DNA of 64,000 nucleotides from Leptolyngbya sp. KIOST-1 (GCF_000763385.1 NZ_JQFA01000002.1:2294001-2358000); one strand, 5' to 3'. Positions 35,495 to 45,193 are shown, counted from the stretch's first letter. The notes: generated by a model from the sequence alone, not told the origin. Program-made: numbers and translations.

Positions 35495-36475
35495 ATGAAT
35501 CAGACCACCACATGGAATGCCCCCGGCCGACACCACGAATCGTTTAAGGCCGTCGTGCAGAGCTACATACAACTGACCAAGCCGCGTATCATTCCCCTCC
35601 TGCTGATCGAAACGGCGGCGGCTATGTGGGTGGCCGGTCAGGGCGAGGTAGACCCGGTGCTGCTGATGGTCACGCTGCTGAGCGGTACCCTGGCGGCGGC
35701 CTCGGCCCAGACGATTAACTGCGTCTACGATCGCGATATCGACTACGACATGGAGCGCACCCGCCACCGCCCCCTGCCCTCGGGCCGCATCCAAATTCGC
35801 GATGCGCTGGTGTTTGCTGGCGTCCTGGCCGTCCTGGCCTTTGGGCTCCAGGCTCTGGTTGCCAACCTGCTCAGCGCCGTTTTGGCCATGGCGGGGCTGG
35901 CTATCTACGTGGGGGTCTATACCCACTGGCTGAAGCGCTCCTCGCCGCAAAATATTGTCATCGGCGGCGCAGCGGGGGCGATTCCGCCGCTGGTGGGCTG
36001 GGCGGCGGTGACGGGGGATCTGCCCCTGGCCGCCTGGCTGTTCTTCTTTATTGTCTTTATCTGGACGCCGCCCCACTTCTGGGGCCTGGCCATGCTAATT
36101 CAAGACGACTACGCCAAGGTCAATGTGCCGATGATGCCCGTTGTGGTAGGCGATGAGGCCACGGCCCAGCAGATCTGGTACTACACCCTGGTGCTGGTGC
36201 CCCTGACCCTGATGATGACCTATCCCCTGGGAGCTACAGGGGCGGTGTACGCTGCGATCGCCCTTGGTTTAGGCTTTCTGTTCATCCAAAAGGCCTGGGC
36301 ATTGCTGAAAGCACCGAGCGATCGGGGACTGGCCAAAGGGCTCTTCAAATACTCCATCCTGTACATGATGCTGCTGTCGGCAGGCATGGTGGTCGATAGC
36401 TGGCCGGTGACCCACACCCTGGTTTCCCATCTCTCCAGTCAGCTAGAACCTCTGGTTGGCCTGCTGCCCTTCTAG
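35495..36475 (+). CDS. ctaB: Protoheme IX farnesyltransferase (heme O synthase)
   Basis: 326 residues, UbiA-type polytopic prenyltransferase. Adds the hydroxyethylfarnesyl group to heme B. Aspartate-rich motifs NCVYDRDIDYDMERT and later YTHWLKRSSPQN, plus WTPPHFWGLAM, are diagnostic. Acts just before CtaA. Probably one operon with ctaA. Confidence 0.95.
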   Translation: MNQTTTWNAPGRHHESFKAVVQSYIQLTKPRIIPLLLIETAAAMWVAGQGEVDPVLLMVTLLSGTLAAASAQTINCVYDRDIDYDMERTRHRPLPSGRIQIRDALVFAGVLAVLAFGLQALVANLLSAVLAMAGLAIYVGVYTHWLKRSSPQNIVIGGAAGAIPPLVGWAAVTGDLPLAAWLFFFIVFIWTPPHFWGLAMLIQDDYAKVNVPMMPVVVGDEATAQQIWYYTLVLVPLTLMMTYPLGATGAVYAAIALGLGFLFIQKAWALLKAPSDRGLAKGLFKYSILYMMLLSAGMVVDSWPVTHTLVSHLSSQLEPLVGLLPF

Positions 36476-36605
36476 GCCATCCGTTTCCCTCTGCCAAGCG
36501 GCGGCCCCTCCCCCCCCGCTTGGTCGCCGCTCCATTTCTGTCGCCGGCCAAAAGAGTTCTGTAGAATAACCAGAGTAGGAACCAATTGGGGATCAGGTCT
36601 ACACT

Positions 36606-37631
36606 ATGGCCGCGGCGGTAAAGATTCAAAATCTGAAGAAGTCCTACGGGGCGGTGGCGGCGGTGCGCGACGTGTCCCTGGCGATCGAGCCGGGGGAAAT
36701 TTTTGGTCTGCTGGGACCAAACGGCGCGGGCAAAACCACCACCATCCGCTGTCTCTGCACCCTGTCTACCCCCGACAGCGGCAGCCTGGAAGTGATGGGG
36801 GTTTCCGTTGTCGAGCAGCCTCGGCTGGTGCGTCAGTACCTGGGCTACATTGCTCAGGAGGTGGCCCTTGACAAGGTGCTGACCGGGCGCGAGCTGCTGC
36901 AGCTCCAGGCCGATATCTGTCACATGCCCAAGGCGATCGCGGGCCGCCGCATCGACCAGATGATCGCCCTGCTGGAACTGGGGGACTGGGCGGACCAAAA
37001 AACGGGCACCTACTCGGGCGGGCTGCGAAAGCGGCTCGATCTGGCCCTGGGCCTCCTGCACCAGCCCGACGTGCTCGTGCTCGACGAGCCCACCGTGGGG
37101 CTGGACATTGAGACGCGCTCGGCGGTGTGGTTGTTTCTGCGGCAGCTGCGGGCGGCGGGCACCACGATTTTAATCACCAGTCACTACTTAGAAGAGGTGG
37201 ACGCCCTGGCCGATCGCGTGGCGATCATCGACCGGGGTCAGGTAATTGCCGCCGGTACCCCCAGCGACCTGAAGGACAAGATTGGCGGCGATCGCATCAC
37301 CCTGCGCATTCGCGAATTTACCTCTGACGAGGAAGCCGACGCCGCCAGCACCATGCTGGCCGAGCTTCCCTTTGTGCGCGAGGTGATTGTCAACGCCGCC
37401 CAGGGCAACTCGCTCAACCTGGTGGTCGATCGCCAGCCGGATGTGCTGCTGAGCGTGCAGCAGGCGCTCAAGGCCGCTGGCCTGCCTGTCTTTGGCATTG
37501 CCCAGTCGCGCCCCAGCCTGGACGATGTCTACCTGGCCGCCACCGGCCGCACGCTAATGGATGCCGAACTGGCCGCTGTCGGCCAGCGCGATCTCAAAAA
37601 AGAAAAGAAACAGGCCATGAAGGGAGGCTAG
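36606..37631 (+). CDS. ABC-2 type exporter ATPase (DrrA-like)
   Basis: 341 residues. Walker A GPNGAGKTT, signature YSGGLRKRLDLA, Walker B VLVLDEPTVGLD, then ITSHYLEE. The long C-terminal part is typical of daunorubicin-resistance-type ATPases. It pairs with the permease 9 bases downstream. Substrate unknown; in cyanobacteria such pairs often follow ctaAB, so a link with respiration is possible but unproven. Confidence 0.93.
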   Translation: MAAAVKIQNLKKSYGAVAAVRDVSLAIEPGEIFGLLGPNGAGKTTTIRCLCTLSTPDSGSLEVMGVSVVEQPRLVRQYLGYIAQEVALDKVLTGRELLQLQADICHMPKAIAGRRIDQMIALLELGDWADQKTGTYSGGLRKRLDLALGLLHQPDVLVLDEPTVGLDIETRSAVWLFLRQLRAAGTTILITSHYLEEVDALADRVAIIDRGQVIAAGTPSDLKDKIGGDRITLRIREFTSDEEADAASTMLAELPFVREVIVNAAQGNSLNLVVDRQPDVLLSVQQALKAAGLPVFGIAQSRPSLDDVYLAATGRTLMDAELAAVGQRDLKKEKKQAMKGG

Positions 37632-37640
37632 CACATCACC

Positions 37641-38558
37641 ATGAGCACCACGATTTCCACCGCATCGGCCTCCCAAGAGGCTGTCCCCAGCCTGGACAAT
37701 GCCGAGATCCAGGCCTGGAAAGCCGAGTTGATCAAGTCCCAGGGGCTGATCTCGGGAGCTTTCTGGCAGGAGACCCTGGCGATGACGCGCCGACTGTTTA
37801 TTCAGCTGCAGCGGCGACCCACTACCCTGGTGGCGGGCGTCATTCAGCCGCTGATCTGGCTGGTTCTGTTTGGGGCATTGTTTCAGAATGTGCCCGCCGG
37901 GCTGTTTGGCGAAAGCCGCAACTACGGCCAGTTTTTGGGGGCCGGCATCATTGTGTTTACGGCCTTTGGCGGTGCCCTCAACGCCGGGCTTCCGGTCATG
38001 TTCGATCGCGAGTTTGGCTTCTTGAACCGCTTCCTGGTCGCTCCGCTGGCCTCCCGCTACTCCATTGTGGTGGCGTCGGCGCTGTTTATTGCCGTCCTCA
38101 GCCTGGTGCAGACGGCGGCGATTTTAGGCCTCAGCGCGGTGCTGGGGGCGGGGTTGCCCAGTCTGCCGGGGCTGCTGCTGGTGCTGTTTATTGTGATGAC
38201 GCTGGTGCTGGGCGTTACTGCCCTGAGCCTGGGCCTTACCTTCGCCCTGCCCGGCCACATTGAACTGATTGGAGTCATTTTTGTCACCAACCTGCCGCTG
38301 CTGTTTTCCAGCACGGCGCTGGTGCCCCTGGAGTTTATGCCCGGCTGGCTTCAGGTGGTGGCCAGCCTCAACCCGCTGACCTACGCGATCGAACCAATTC
38401 GCTACGTGTACCTGCACCCCAGCTGGGGGTTGGGCAGCACGGTTCTTCAGACCCCCTTTGCAGCGGTATCCCTGGGGGCCTGCCTGGCGGTGCTGGTAGG
38501 ATTCTGTGGTCTGTCGCTGGCGCTCATTCAGCCGCTACTGCGCCGCCGGATTGCCTGA
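37641..38558 (+). CDS. ABC-2 type exporter permease (DrrB-like)
   Basis: 305 residues with about six membrane helices and the ABC-2 family pattern: an N-terminal cytosolic part, then helices including LIWLVLFGALFQNV, and the conserved FSSTALVPLEFMPGWLQ near the fifth helix. Partner of the ATPase immediately upstream. Confidence 0.92.
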   Translation: MSTTISTASASQEAVPSLDNAEIQAWKAELIKSQGLISGAFWQETLAMTRRLFIQLQRRPTTLVAGVIQPLIWLVLFGALFQNVPAGLFGESRNYGQFLGAGIIVFTAFGGALNAGLPVMFDREFGFLNRFLVAPLASRYSIVVASALFIAVLSLVQTAAILGLSAVLGAGLPSLPGLLLVLFIVMTLVLGVTALSLGLTFALPGHIELIGVIFVTNLPLLFSSTALVPLEFMPGWLQVVASLNPLTYAIEPIRYVYLHPSWGLGSTVLQTPFAAVSLGACLAVLVGFCGLSLALIQPLLRRRIA

Positions 38559-38729
38559 GCAGGGTGGTAGCATATCGCCCTGAGTTGAGAGCCAGTTTGT
38601 GAGCTGGGCCAGCGGGGTCGGCAGCGGCCGGGTTAGTCGCTACAATGTCAGTCGTGGGGCAGATCACTCGCTGTGCTCACCCTCCCTGCGTTATCGTGTC
38701 AAGTCGTTAAGGTGTTGAGGAGTAATCCT

Positions 38730-39107
38730 ATGGCTTACCCCAAGTATTTATCTCAGTCGGTAGCCGCTGCGATCGCGGCCCTGGGTCTGCTATCGCTGGC
38801 TCCGGCAGCTCTGGCCCAGTCCACGACCGGAACCGACCCCACCCAGGCCCCCCGCGTCAACGCAGCTGAGGGCTTTGGCTCCTCCGATGCCAGCGGCGGT
38901 CTCTTTGGCGAAAGCGGCAGCCCCTTCGACCTGATTCACAGGGCCGTCTTAATGAACGAGCGCAGCGTCAGCGACTTCCGTCGTCAGCACCGGGGCCGCA
39001 TCGGCACCGAAGCCGACAACTTCCGCACCCTGCAGCAGGAGGCCATCCAGCGCCAGCAGCTCCAAACCCAGCCTGCTGATATGGTTGCCCCAGCAGCCGG
39101 GGAGTAG
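38730..39107 (+). CDS. Hypothetical secreted protein
   Basis: 125 residues from the ATG at 38730 with a strong GAGGAG ribosome site. Signal peptide with a Leu/Ala core ending at ALAQS (residue ~30). The mature part is Gly/Ser-rich, then Gln-rich and helical. No family recognised; probably periplasmic. Confidence 0.6.
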   Translation: MAYPKYLSQSVAAAIAALGLLSLAPAALAQSTTGTDPTQAPRVNAAEGFGSSDASGGLFGESGSPFDLIHRAVLMNERSVSDFRRQHRGRIGTEADNFRTLQQEAIQRQQLQTQPADMVAPAAGE

Positions 39108-39163
39108 ACCTCTGCCTGGTATTAGCTAGCAGAAATAGAGCACCCCTTATTGGGGGTGTCAGG

Positions 39164-39203
39164 TGTCAGGAGCAGTTGGCTGACTTCTGCCGCAGAATAC
39201 TAG
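39164..39203. repeat. Short dispersed repeat (copy 2 of 2)
   Basis: Close match to 3864-3904, including CAGTTGGCTGACTT. Just before it, CACCCC TTATT GGGGTG (39141-39158) forms a hairpin. Confidence 0.5.
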
Positions 39204-39213
39204 TATTTTATTT

Positions 39214-39275
39214 TTTGGGCCGGGCGTGGCAAGGCTCTGACCATCAAGGGTTTTAGCCGGAATGACACGCCCTAG
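39214..39275. repeat. R1-type repeat, partial
   Basis: Contains GGGCGTGGCAAGG and ends TTTTAGCCGGAATGACACGC followed by CCTAG, the R1 end. The CTAG supplies the stop of the GUN4-domain gene. Confidence 0.55.
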
Positions 39276-39865
39276 AGGTCGCAGGTGAACAGCCGAATTA
39301 AAAAATAGTTGACCATTTTCGCCCCGTAGGGAGAATCCCACCAGACGACAGGGTAGCAGCCTACCGGGTCGTCCAGGTCGTGGCGGGCCTGCTCAAGGGT
39401 CTTCCACTGGTCGTTTTGTCGCCAGCCCACCCGTTCTCCCAGGCGGTTGAGGGTGGCGGCATCCTGAGCCAGGGCGCTCTCCAGGGTGCCGCCCACCGCC
39501 TGGTAGAGCTGTAGCTGCACGCTAAACCCAAACCGACCGCCAGTGTAAGTGGTCCACAGCCGATCAATAACCCGCAGCACGCTGCACGGAAACTGGCGAA
39601 TGGCGTCTGGGGGCAGATCTTCGCGATCGGGCGTGCCCGCCTCCTGCAAAATCACCCGCACGGTTTCTTCGTCGGCCTCCCGCAGCTTGCCGGTTTTGAG
39701 CAGCCGCTGCAGCGGCTGGTACCGCTCCACATCGGTGACCAGGGTGAGGGCATCCTCCAGGCGGGCAATCCGCTCGGTCAGCCCCTGCTGAATAAAGCCT
39801 TCCAGTCTGCCCTCGAGGGCCTCAATTCGGGCAATTAGTTCGGCCTGCGCCCCTTCCCCGTCCAT
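39272..39865 (-). CDS. GUN4-domain protein
   Basis: 197 residues. N-terminal coiled-coil part (EALEGRLEGFIQQGLTERIA, 1-45), then the GUN4 fold: LQRLLKTGKLREADEETVRV, EDLPPDAIRQFPCSVLRVID, LWTTYTGGRFGFSVQ. GUN4 proteins bind protoporphyrin and Mg-protoporphyrin and stimulate Mg-chelatase; shorter cyanobacterial paralogues of unknown role also exist. The Trp/aromatic-rich C-terminus (VVWWDSPYGAKM) fits. Whether this is the main GUN4 or a paralogue cannot be told. Its stop is inside an R1 repeat end. Confidence 0.82.
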   Translation of the reverse strand: MDGEGAQAELIARIEALEGRLEGFIQQGLTERIARLEDALTLVTDVERYQPLQRLLKTGKLREADEETVRVILQEAGTPDREDLPPDAIRQFPCSVLRVIDRLWTTYTGGRFGFSVQLQLYQAVGGTLESALAQDAATLNRLGERVGWRQNDQWKTLEQARHDLDDPVGCYPVVWWDSPYGAKMVNYFLIRLFTCDL

Positions 39866-39917
39866 GGTGACTCCTTACTGGTCGTGCGGCGAACCGCAAA
39901 TTGTAGTCTTGAAAATT

Positions 39918-40047
39918 CTAGGGCGTGTGATCAATTGTGGCCACAAGCCCAGTGTAACAAGCCTTGCCACCCCCGCCCCATAGGACAGCCTGGGGGCTGT
40001 AACCTTTGGTTTGTAGCCTTTAGCAGCTCATTGATGACCGCGCCTAG
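39918..40047. repeat. CTAG-ended dispersed repeat, family R1 (full copy)
   Basis: 130 bp. Left end CTAGGGCGTGTGATCAATTG, right end CATTGATGACCGCGCCTAG. Ends are imperfect inverted repeats; the inside contains AAGCCTTGCCACC shared with other copies. Confidence 0.75.
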
Positions 40048-40075
40048 ACCTGGCCCGGTTTTCCTGTCTGCCTGC

Positions 40076-43000
40076 CTAGGCCGGGGTTTCCCCCTGGGTC
40101 TCTGGCCCGGCTCGATCTGAGAACCGCAGCGGCGCGATCGCCTCATCCGCATCAGGTGCGGCGCGATTTCCGTTCCCCAGGCTGCGCTCCGCCGTCATCG
40201 GTCCCGGCGGGGCTCCCGGCAGCACCCGCTCGGTTAGCCCCTTCAGCACCACGTAGAGCACCGGCACCACCAGCAGGCTCAGCACCGTGGCCACCAGCAG
40301 CCCGCCAAACACCGTATAGCCCACCGACCAGCGGCTGGCGCTACCGGCCCCCGTGGCCACCAGCAGGGGGAAGAAGCCCACCAGCGACGAAATCGCCGTC
40401 ATGATAATCGGTCGAAAGCGCTGCTCGGCGGCGGCGATCGCGGCGGGTACCAGGCCCAGACCCTGGGTGCGAGCCTGGTTGGCAAACTCCACGATCAAAA
40501 TGGCGTTTTTGCTGGCCAGGCCAATCAGCATCACCAGCCCCACCTGGGCGTAGATATTGAGGTCCAGCCCTCGCAGGGACAAAAAGACCAGCGCCCCCAG
40601 CACCGCCAGCGGCACCGTCAGCAGAATGATGATCGGATCGACGTAATTTTCGTACTGGGCGGCCAGCACCAGAAACACCACCAGCACCCCCAGGCCAAAG
40701 ATGATGGTGGCCAGGCCCCCGGAGGCGATTTCCTCCCTGGCGGTGCCCTGCCAGGCCTGCCCCACCACCGGCAGCGCCGCCTGGGCGTGGGCGTCGCTCA
40801 TAGCCGCAATTAGCTGCCCCGAACTGGCCCCAGGGGCAGGCATCCCCTCCAGCTTGATCGATCGCAGCAGGTTGAAGTGGTTGATGGTCGAGGGCCCCAC
40901 CACTTCGCTGAGGGTCACCACCTCCCCCAGGGGAATCATGGTGCCCTGGCGCGATCGCACGTAAATGCCGTTGATATCCGACGGCTCGTTGCGGAAGTCG
41001 GCCTCGGCCTGCACGTAGACCCGGTAGTTGCGCCCGCCGCTGGTGAAGTCGTTGACGTAGCGCGAGCCCAGGTAGGTGCCCACGGTGCTGAGCGCATCGT
41101 CGATATTCACATCCAGGGCTTTGAGGCGATCGCGGTTGACCTCCACCTGTACCTGGGGCGAACTGGCGGTGAACTGCGTAAACACCCCCATCGACGCGGG
41201 GGACTCGTTGGCCAGCCCCATGATTTCGTAGGCGTTGGCCAAAAATTCGTCAATGCTCATCCGGTTGCCGCTGCGGTCCTGGAGCTGCATTTCCAGGGCG
41301 CCAGTGGGGCTAAAACCCGGCACCGGTGGAGCGTTGAAGGCGATCACCAGGGCCTCTTGAATGCCGGCGAGGGCGCCATTCACCTGGGGCAACAGCCCCA
41401 TCACCGTAGATTCCGGGGCGCGGCGCTCCTCCCAGGGGGCCAGGGTGGCAAAAAACACCCCCCGGTTCGGCGACGGCCCGTCAAAGCCAAACCCCGACAG
41501 CATGAAGGTGCTGGTCACCTCAGGAAACTGAGAAATAAGGGCGTCCGCCTGGGCCATCACCCCTTTGGTGTACTCCAGCGACACCCCGTCGGGAGCTTGG
41601 ACAATGCCCAGGAAATAGCCCTGGTCCTCCTCGGGTACAAAGCCCGTAGGCACCATGCGCAGCATCCCCACCATCAGCAAAACCCCGACCGCAAACAAGG
41701 CCAGCACGGCGTAGCGCAGCCGAATGAGAATGCGCACCAGCTCCCGGTAGCGCTCAACAATTCGCACCAGCTGACGGTTAAACCAGGTAAAAAAACCGGC
41801 CAGGGGGCCACCCCGCTGTCCTGGCACCGTGGGCCGCAGCAGCAGGGCCGACATGGCGGGGGAAAAGCTGAGGGCATTGAAGGTGGAAACCAGCACCGTG
41901 AAGGCGATGGTGAGGGCAAACTGCTGGTAAATTCTGCCGGTGCTGCCGGGGAAAAACGCCACCGGAATAAACACCGCCATCAGCACCAGCGAGGTCGAGA
42001 CCACCGCCCCCGATAGCTCCTGCATGGCATCGAGGGCGGCCAGGCGAGGCCGCATCCCCTGATCAATTTTGGCGGCAATGGCTTCGACAATCACAATCGC
42101 ATCATCCACCACCAGGCCCGAGGCCAAAATGCAGCCAAACAGCGTCAGCGTATTGATCGAAAAGCCAAAGGCCAGCAGAAAGGCCATCGCGCCAATCAGC
42201 GCCACCGGAATCGCGATCGCGGGCACCACCGTCGATCGCCAGTCCTGCAAAAACAGGAACAAAATCAGCAGCACCAGGACGATCGCCATCGCCAGGGTGG
42301 TCAGCACCTCCCGCAGCGAGACCCGCACAAAGTCGGTGGTGTCGAACACCAGCTCGGCCCGGTAGCCCGGTGGAAAACTGCCCTGGAGCTCGGCCATGCG
42401 ATCGCGCACCGCCTGGGCCACCTCCAGGGCATTGCTGCCCGGCAGCTGGTACACCAGCAGCCCCGCCGCCAGTCTGCCGCCAGTCCTGGCATCAAAGCTG
42501 TAGTCCTGCGCCCCCAGCTCCGCCCGGCCAATCTCCCGCAGCCGCACCAGGTCGCCGTTTTGGCCCACCTTGACGACCAGATTTTCAAATTCCTCGACCT
42601 CCTGCAGCCGACCGGGCAGCCGCACGGTGTACTGAAACGCCTGGTTACTGCTGACGGGGGGAGCACCCACAGCGCCTCCCCCCACCTGAATGTTTTGCTC
42701 CTGCAGGGCCGCGACCACATCCTGGGGTGTCAGCGCCTGCATGGCCAGGGCGGAGGGGTCCAGCCAGAGCCGCATGGCGTAGCGCCCCGCCCCAAACACC
42801 TCGGCGTTGCCGACGCCGTTGATCTGCTTCATCTCGTCGAGAATGAACAGGTCAGCGTAGTTGCTCAGGAATAGGGCATCGTAGCGATCGTCATCGGTAA
42901 AGAAGCGGTACACCAGCAGAATGCTGGGCGACTGGGCGTTTACTGTCACCCCCAGCTGGGTCACCTCCGGCGGCAGCTGAGGCTCGGCCCGAGCCACCCG

Positions 43001-43342
43001 ATTTTGCACATCCACCTGGGCAATATCCTTGCTGCGCCCCGGCTGAAACACCACGTTGATGCTGCTCTGGCCCGTGTTCGTGCTGCTAGAGGTGATAAAT
43101 TCCATCCCCTCCACGCCGTTGATCTCCCGCTCCAGCACCGTGGTGACGTTGCTCTCCACGGTTTCGGCATCGGCCCCGGTGTAGTTGGAGACCACCTGAA
43201 TCTGGAGGGGGGCAATTTCAGGCAGTTGCTCAATCGGCAGCAGCGGAATGGCCACCGCCCCCGCCAGCACAATCAGCAGGGTACACACGGTGGTAAGCAC
43301 CGGGCGACGAATGAAGGTGTCGGCAATAGAAAACAGCGCCAT
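40076..43342 (-). CDS. RND efflux transporter, inner-membrane pump (HAE1/AcrB type)
   Basis: About 1088 residues. Proton-driven efflux pump with two sets of six helices and two large periplasmic loops; N-terminal IADTFIRRPVLTTV, GFVPEEDQGYFLG after the fourth segment, and the repeated transmembrane GLVVDDAIVIVEA with the proton-relay Asp pair. Works with the adaptor gene upstream and an outer-membrane channel encoded elsewhere. The start is placed at the ATG at 43342 (MALFSIADTF); an in-frame TTG lies 12 bases earlier. Probable substrates are drugs or hydrophobic compounds. Confidence 0.93.
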   Translation of the reverse strand: MALFSIADTFIRRPVLTTVCTLLIVLAGAVAIPLLPIEQLPEIAPLQIQVVSNYTGADAETVESNVTTVLEREINGVEGMEFITSSSTNTGQSSINVVFQPGRSKDIAQVDVQNRVARAEPQLPPEVTQLGVTVNAQSPSILLVYRFFTDDDRYDALFLSNYADLFILDEMKQINGVGNAEVFGAGRYAMRLWLDPSALAMQALTPQDVVAALQEQNIQVGGGAVGAPPVSSNQAFQYTVRLPGRLQEVEEFENLVVKVGQNGDLVRLREIGRAELGAQDYSFDARTGGRLAAGLLVYQLPGSNALEVAQAVRDRMAELQGSFPPGYRAELVFDTTDFVRVSLREVLTTLAMAIVLVLLILFLFLQDWRSTVVPAIAIPVALIGAMAFLLAFGFSINTLTLFGCILASGLVVDDAIVIVEAIAAKIDQGMRPRLAALDAMQELSGAVVSTSLVLMAVFIPVAFFPGSTGRIYQQFALTIAFTVLVSTFNALSFSPAMSALLLRPTVPGQRGGPLAGFFTWFNRQLVRIVERYRELVRILIRLRYAVLALFAVGVLLMVGMLRMVPTGFVPEEDQGYFLGIVQAPDGVSLEYTKGVMAQADALISQFPEVTSTFMLSGFGFDGPSPNRGVFFATLAPWEERRAPESTVMGLLPQVNGALAGIQEALVIAFNAPPVPGFSPTGALEMQLQDRSGNRMSIDEFLANAYEIMGLANESPASMGVFTQFTASSPQVQVEVNRDRLKALDVNIDDALSTVGTYLGSRYVNDFTSGGRNYRVYVQAEADFRNEPSDINGIYVRSRQGTMIPLGEVVTLSEVVGPSTINHFNLLRSIKLEGMPAPGASSGQLIAAMSDAHAQAALPVVGQAWQGTAREEIASGGLATIIFGLGVLVVFLVLAAQYENYVDPIIILLTVPLAVLGALVFLSLRGLDLNIYAQVGLVMLIGLASKNAILIVEFANQARTQGLGLVPAAIAAAEQRFRPIIMTAISSLVGFFPLLVATGAGSASRWSVGYTVFGGLLVATVLSLLVVPVLYVVLKGLTERVLPGAPPGPMTAERSLGNGNRAAPDADEAIAPLRFSDRAGPETQGETPA

Positions 43343-43522
43343 AGCAGAGGCCAACGGAGGGCTTAGGGTTTAGGGGAGGTGCGATCGTCGCGAGCAGCAA
43401 TGTTTGAACTTGCCTTTCAGTGGCGGACCATCCCACCGTGCAGATGCAAACCAGTATTAATGTATTGACTCATGGCCGATTTGACCATAGCAACGCCGCT
43501 TCAGGATTGAACCAGGAGGAAT

Positions 43523-44812
43523 CTAAGGGGCCGCCGCCTGGGCTGCCGGGGCGATCGGGCGACCGTCTTGGAGCTGGAGAATGTTGGTCACAATGACTTG
43601 GTCTCCGGCCTCCAGGCCGTCGATCACCTGGTAGTTGTTCCCCTGAATTTGCCCCAGCTGCACCGGGCGCTGGGAGGCCACCCGCAGGGTTTGACCATTC
43701 TCCTGGGGTTGGTCGGTGGCGACAAAGACAAAGCTCTGCCCAGCAATGCGCGTGACCGCCACCGTGGGCACCAAGAGCGTTGTGGTAGCGCTCCAAATTA
43801 ACCTGGCCCGCACAAACTGCCCGTCGCGCAAGTTACCCGCTTCATTGGGAAAGCGAGCCTTGACCAGAATCGACTGGCCCTCTCCATCCACCTCCGGCGA
43901 AATAAAATTAACGCTGCCCGTGGCCAGGGGCTCGCCCGTATCAGGGCTGAGTAGCTCCACGGGAATACCGGGCCGCAGCTGGCCGGACCGGGTGGTCGGC
44001 ACCTGAATGCGCAAAAATAGCTCGCTGTTCTGGGTAATGGTGGCCAGGGTTTGCCCCACATCGACAAAATCGCCCACTCTGAGCGACACATCCCCCAGCC
44101 GCCCCGAAACTGGCGCCACCACCTGCTTAAACCCCAGGTCTCCCCGGCTGACGTTGACCTGGGCCTGGGCCTGGTCAAAGGTAGACAGCGACTGCTGCAG
44201 CTGGGCCTGGGCCGCCCGCACATTGTCCTGGGCCTGGCGCTGAGCGGCCTGGGCTACATCGAGCTGGTTCTGGGCATTGTCCAGGTCGCGGCGGCTCAGC
44301 GCTCCCGCCCCGACCAACTGTTCGGTACGCCGAAACTCTACCGCTGCCAGCTCGACATCGGCCTGGGCACGGGCAAGCTGGGCCTGGGCGGCATCGACCT
44401 GGGCCTGGGCGGCATCGCGGCCAAACCGAGCGGCCTGGGCCCCGGCCTGGGCCGCCGACACCTCGGCCTGCGCCTGGTCAGGGCTCAGCTGCACCACCGG
44501 CTGGCCCTGGGCCACGGCACCACCCGAGCTCACCAGCACCTGGATCACTCGGCCTGCCACCTCGGGCTTGAGCTCAACGCGCTGCTCGGCTTCGAGGGCG
44601 CCAACGAAGTCGGAGCTTTCCTCAAAGGTACCGGGCTGAAGTTCCTGCACCTGTACCGGTACCGCCTGGGGCCCCATCTCCCCAGAGGGCTGAGAACGGC
44701 TACAGGCGGCAACCGCCAACGACAGGGTCAGCGCAACCCCCAACACCCGACTCATTCGACCAACAGGGACTGGCGGCATAGGATTGCTAAGAGTTGAAAG
44801 GGGGTTAGACAT
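43523..44812 (-). CDS. RND efflux periplasmic adaptor subunit
   Basis: About 429 residues. Lipoprotein-like N-terminus (SLAVAACSRSQPS), then biotinyl-lipoyl half, a long alpha-helical hairpin rich in Gln/Ala (AQAQVDAAQAQLARAQADVE), and beta-barrel part with GDFVDVGQTLATI. Bridges the pump to an outer-membrane channel. The exact start is unclear (ATG at 44812, or internal Met at 44779 or 44755). It lies upstream of the pump gene with 180 bases between. Confidence 0.9.
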   Translation of the reverse strand: MSNPLSTLSNPMPPVPVGRMSRVLGVALTLSLAVAACSRSQPSGEMGPQAVPVQVQELQPGTFEESSDFVGALEAEQRVELKPEVAGRVIQVLVSSGGAVAQGQPVVQLSPDQAQAEVSAAQAGAQAARFGRDAAQAQVDAAQAQLARAQADVELAAVEFRRTEQLVGAGALSRRDLDNAQNQLDVAQAAQRQAQDNVRAAQAQLQQSLSTFDQAQAQVNVSRGDLGFKQVVAPVSGRLGDVSLRVGDFVDVGQTLATITQNSELFLRIQVPTTRSGQLRPGIPVELLSPDTGEPLATGSVNFISPEVDGEGQSILVKARFPNEAGNLRDGQFVRARLIWSATTTLLVPTVAVTRIAGQSFVFVATDQPQENGQTLRVASQRPVQLGQIQGNNYQVIDGLEAGDQVIVTNILQLQDGRPIAPAAQAAAP

Positions 44813-44907
44813 TGGATGCCATGGCCTAATGGTAATGCAGAGCATCTTAACGTTATGACCCGAGGGGGGTGCTAGAGCCTATCCCACCGGGCGATCGATC
44901 TTAGCTC

Positions 44908-45177
44908 TTAACGGTTAAGGGAACGTAGTGAACTGCGATGGGTCAGGTACAGCCTCACCTTATCGACCAGCAAACTGGCATGCAAACTGGCATGGTCGCG
45001 AAACGAGCAGTTCTGTGGTTCGTAGATGCGGTGTAGCAAAATTCCATCCACGGCACAGCTCAAGAAACCAATCAGTCCAGAGGCGTCTAGCCCCAGCAAA
45101 CCGGCGACCTGCTGTTCACTCTCTTTCCAAAGCTCGTGAAATACGGTGCTGGGTGTGCCTATGCCCAACATCGACAA
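44908..45177 (-). pseudogene. Possible TetR-type regulator C-terminal remnant
   Basis: 89 codons; LDASGLIGFLSCAVDGILLHRI resembles the ligand-binding half of TetR repressors that often neighbour RND pumps. No DNA-binding domain precedes it; a stop and a hairpin lie upstream. It could equally be an unrelated small gene. Confidence 0.35.
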
Positions 45178-45193
45178 TCTTGGGCATAGGCAC
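45155..45193. repeat. Perfect 14-bp inverted repeat
   Basis: GTGCCTATGCCCAA at 45155-45168 and its exact complement at 45180-45193 around an 11-base loop. No T tract, so it is not an ordinary terminator. Confidence 0.7.

Noticed and set aside
40877..42016. 379-codon plus-strand frame
   Set aside because: Antisense shadow of the RND pump, His/Gly/Gln-rich, no family resemblance.
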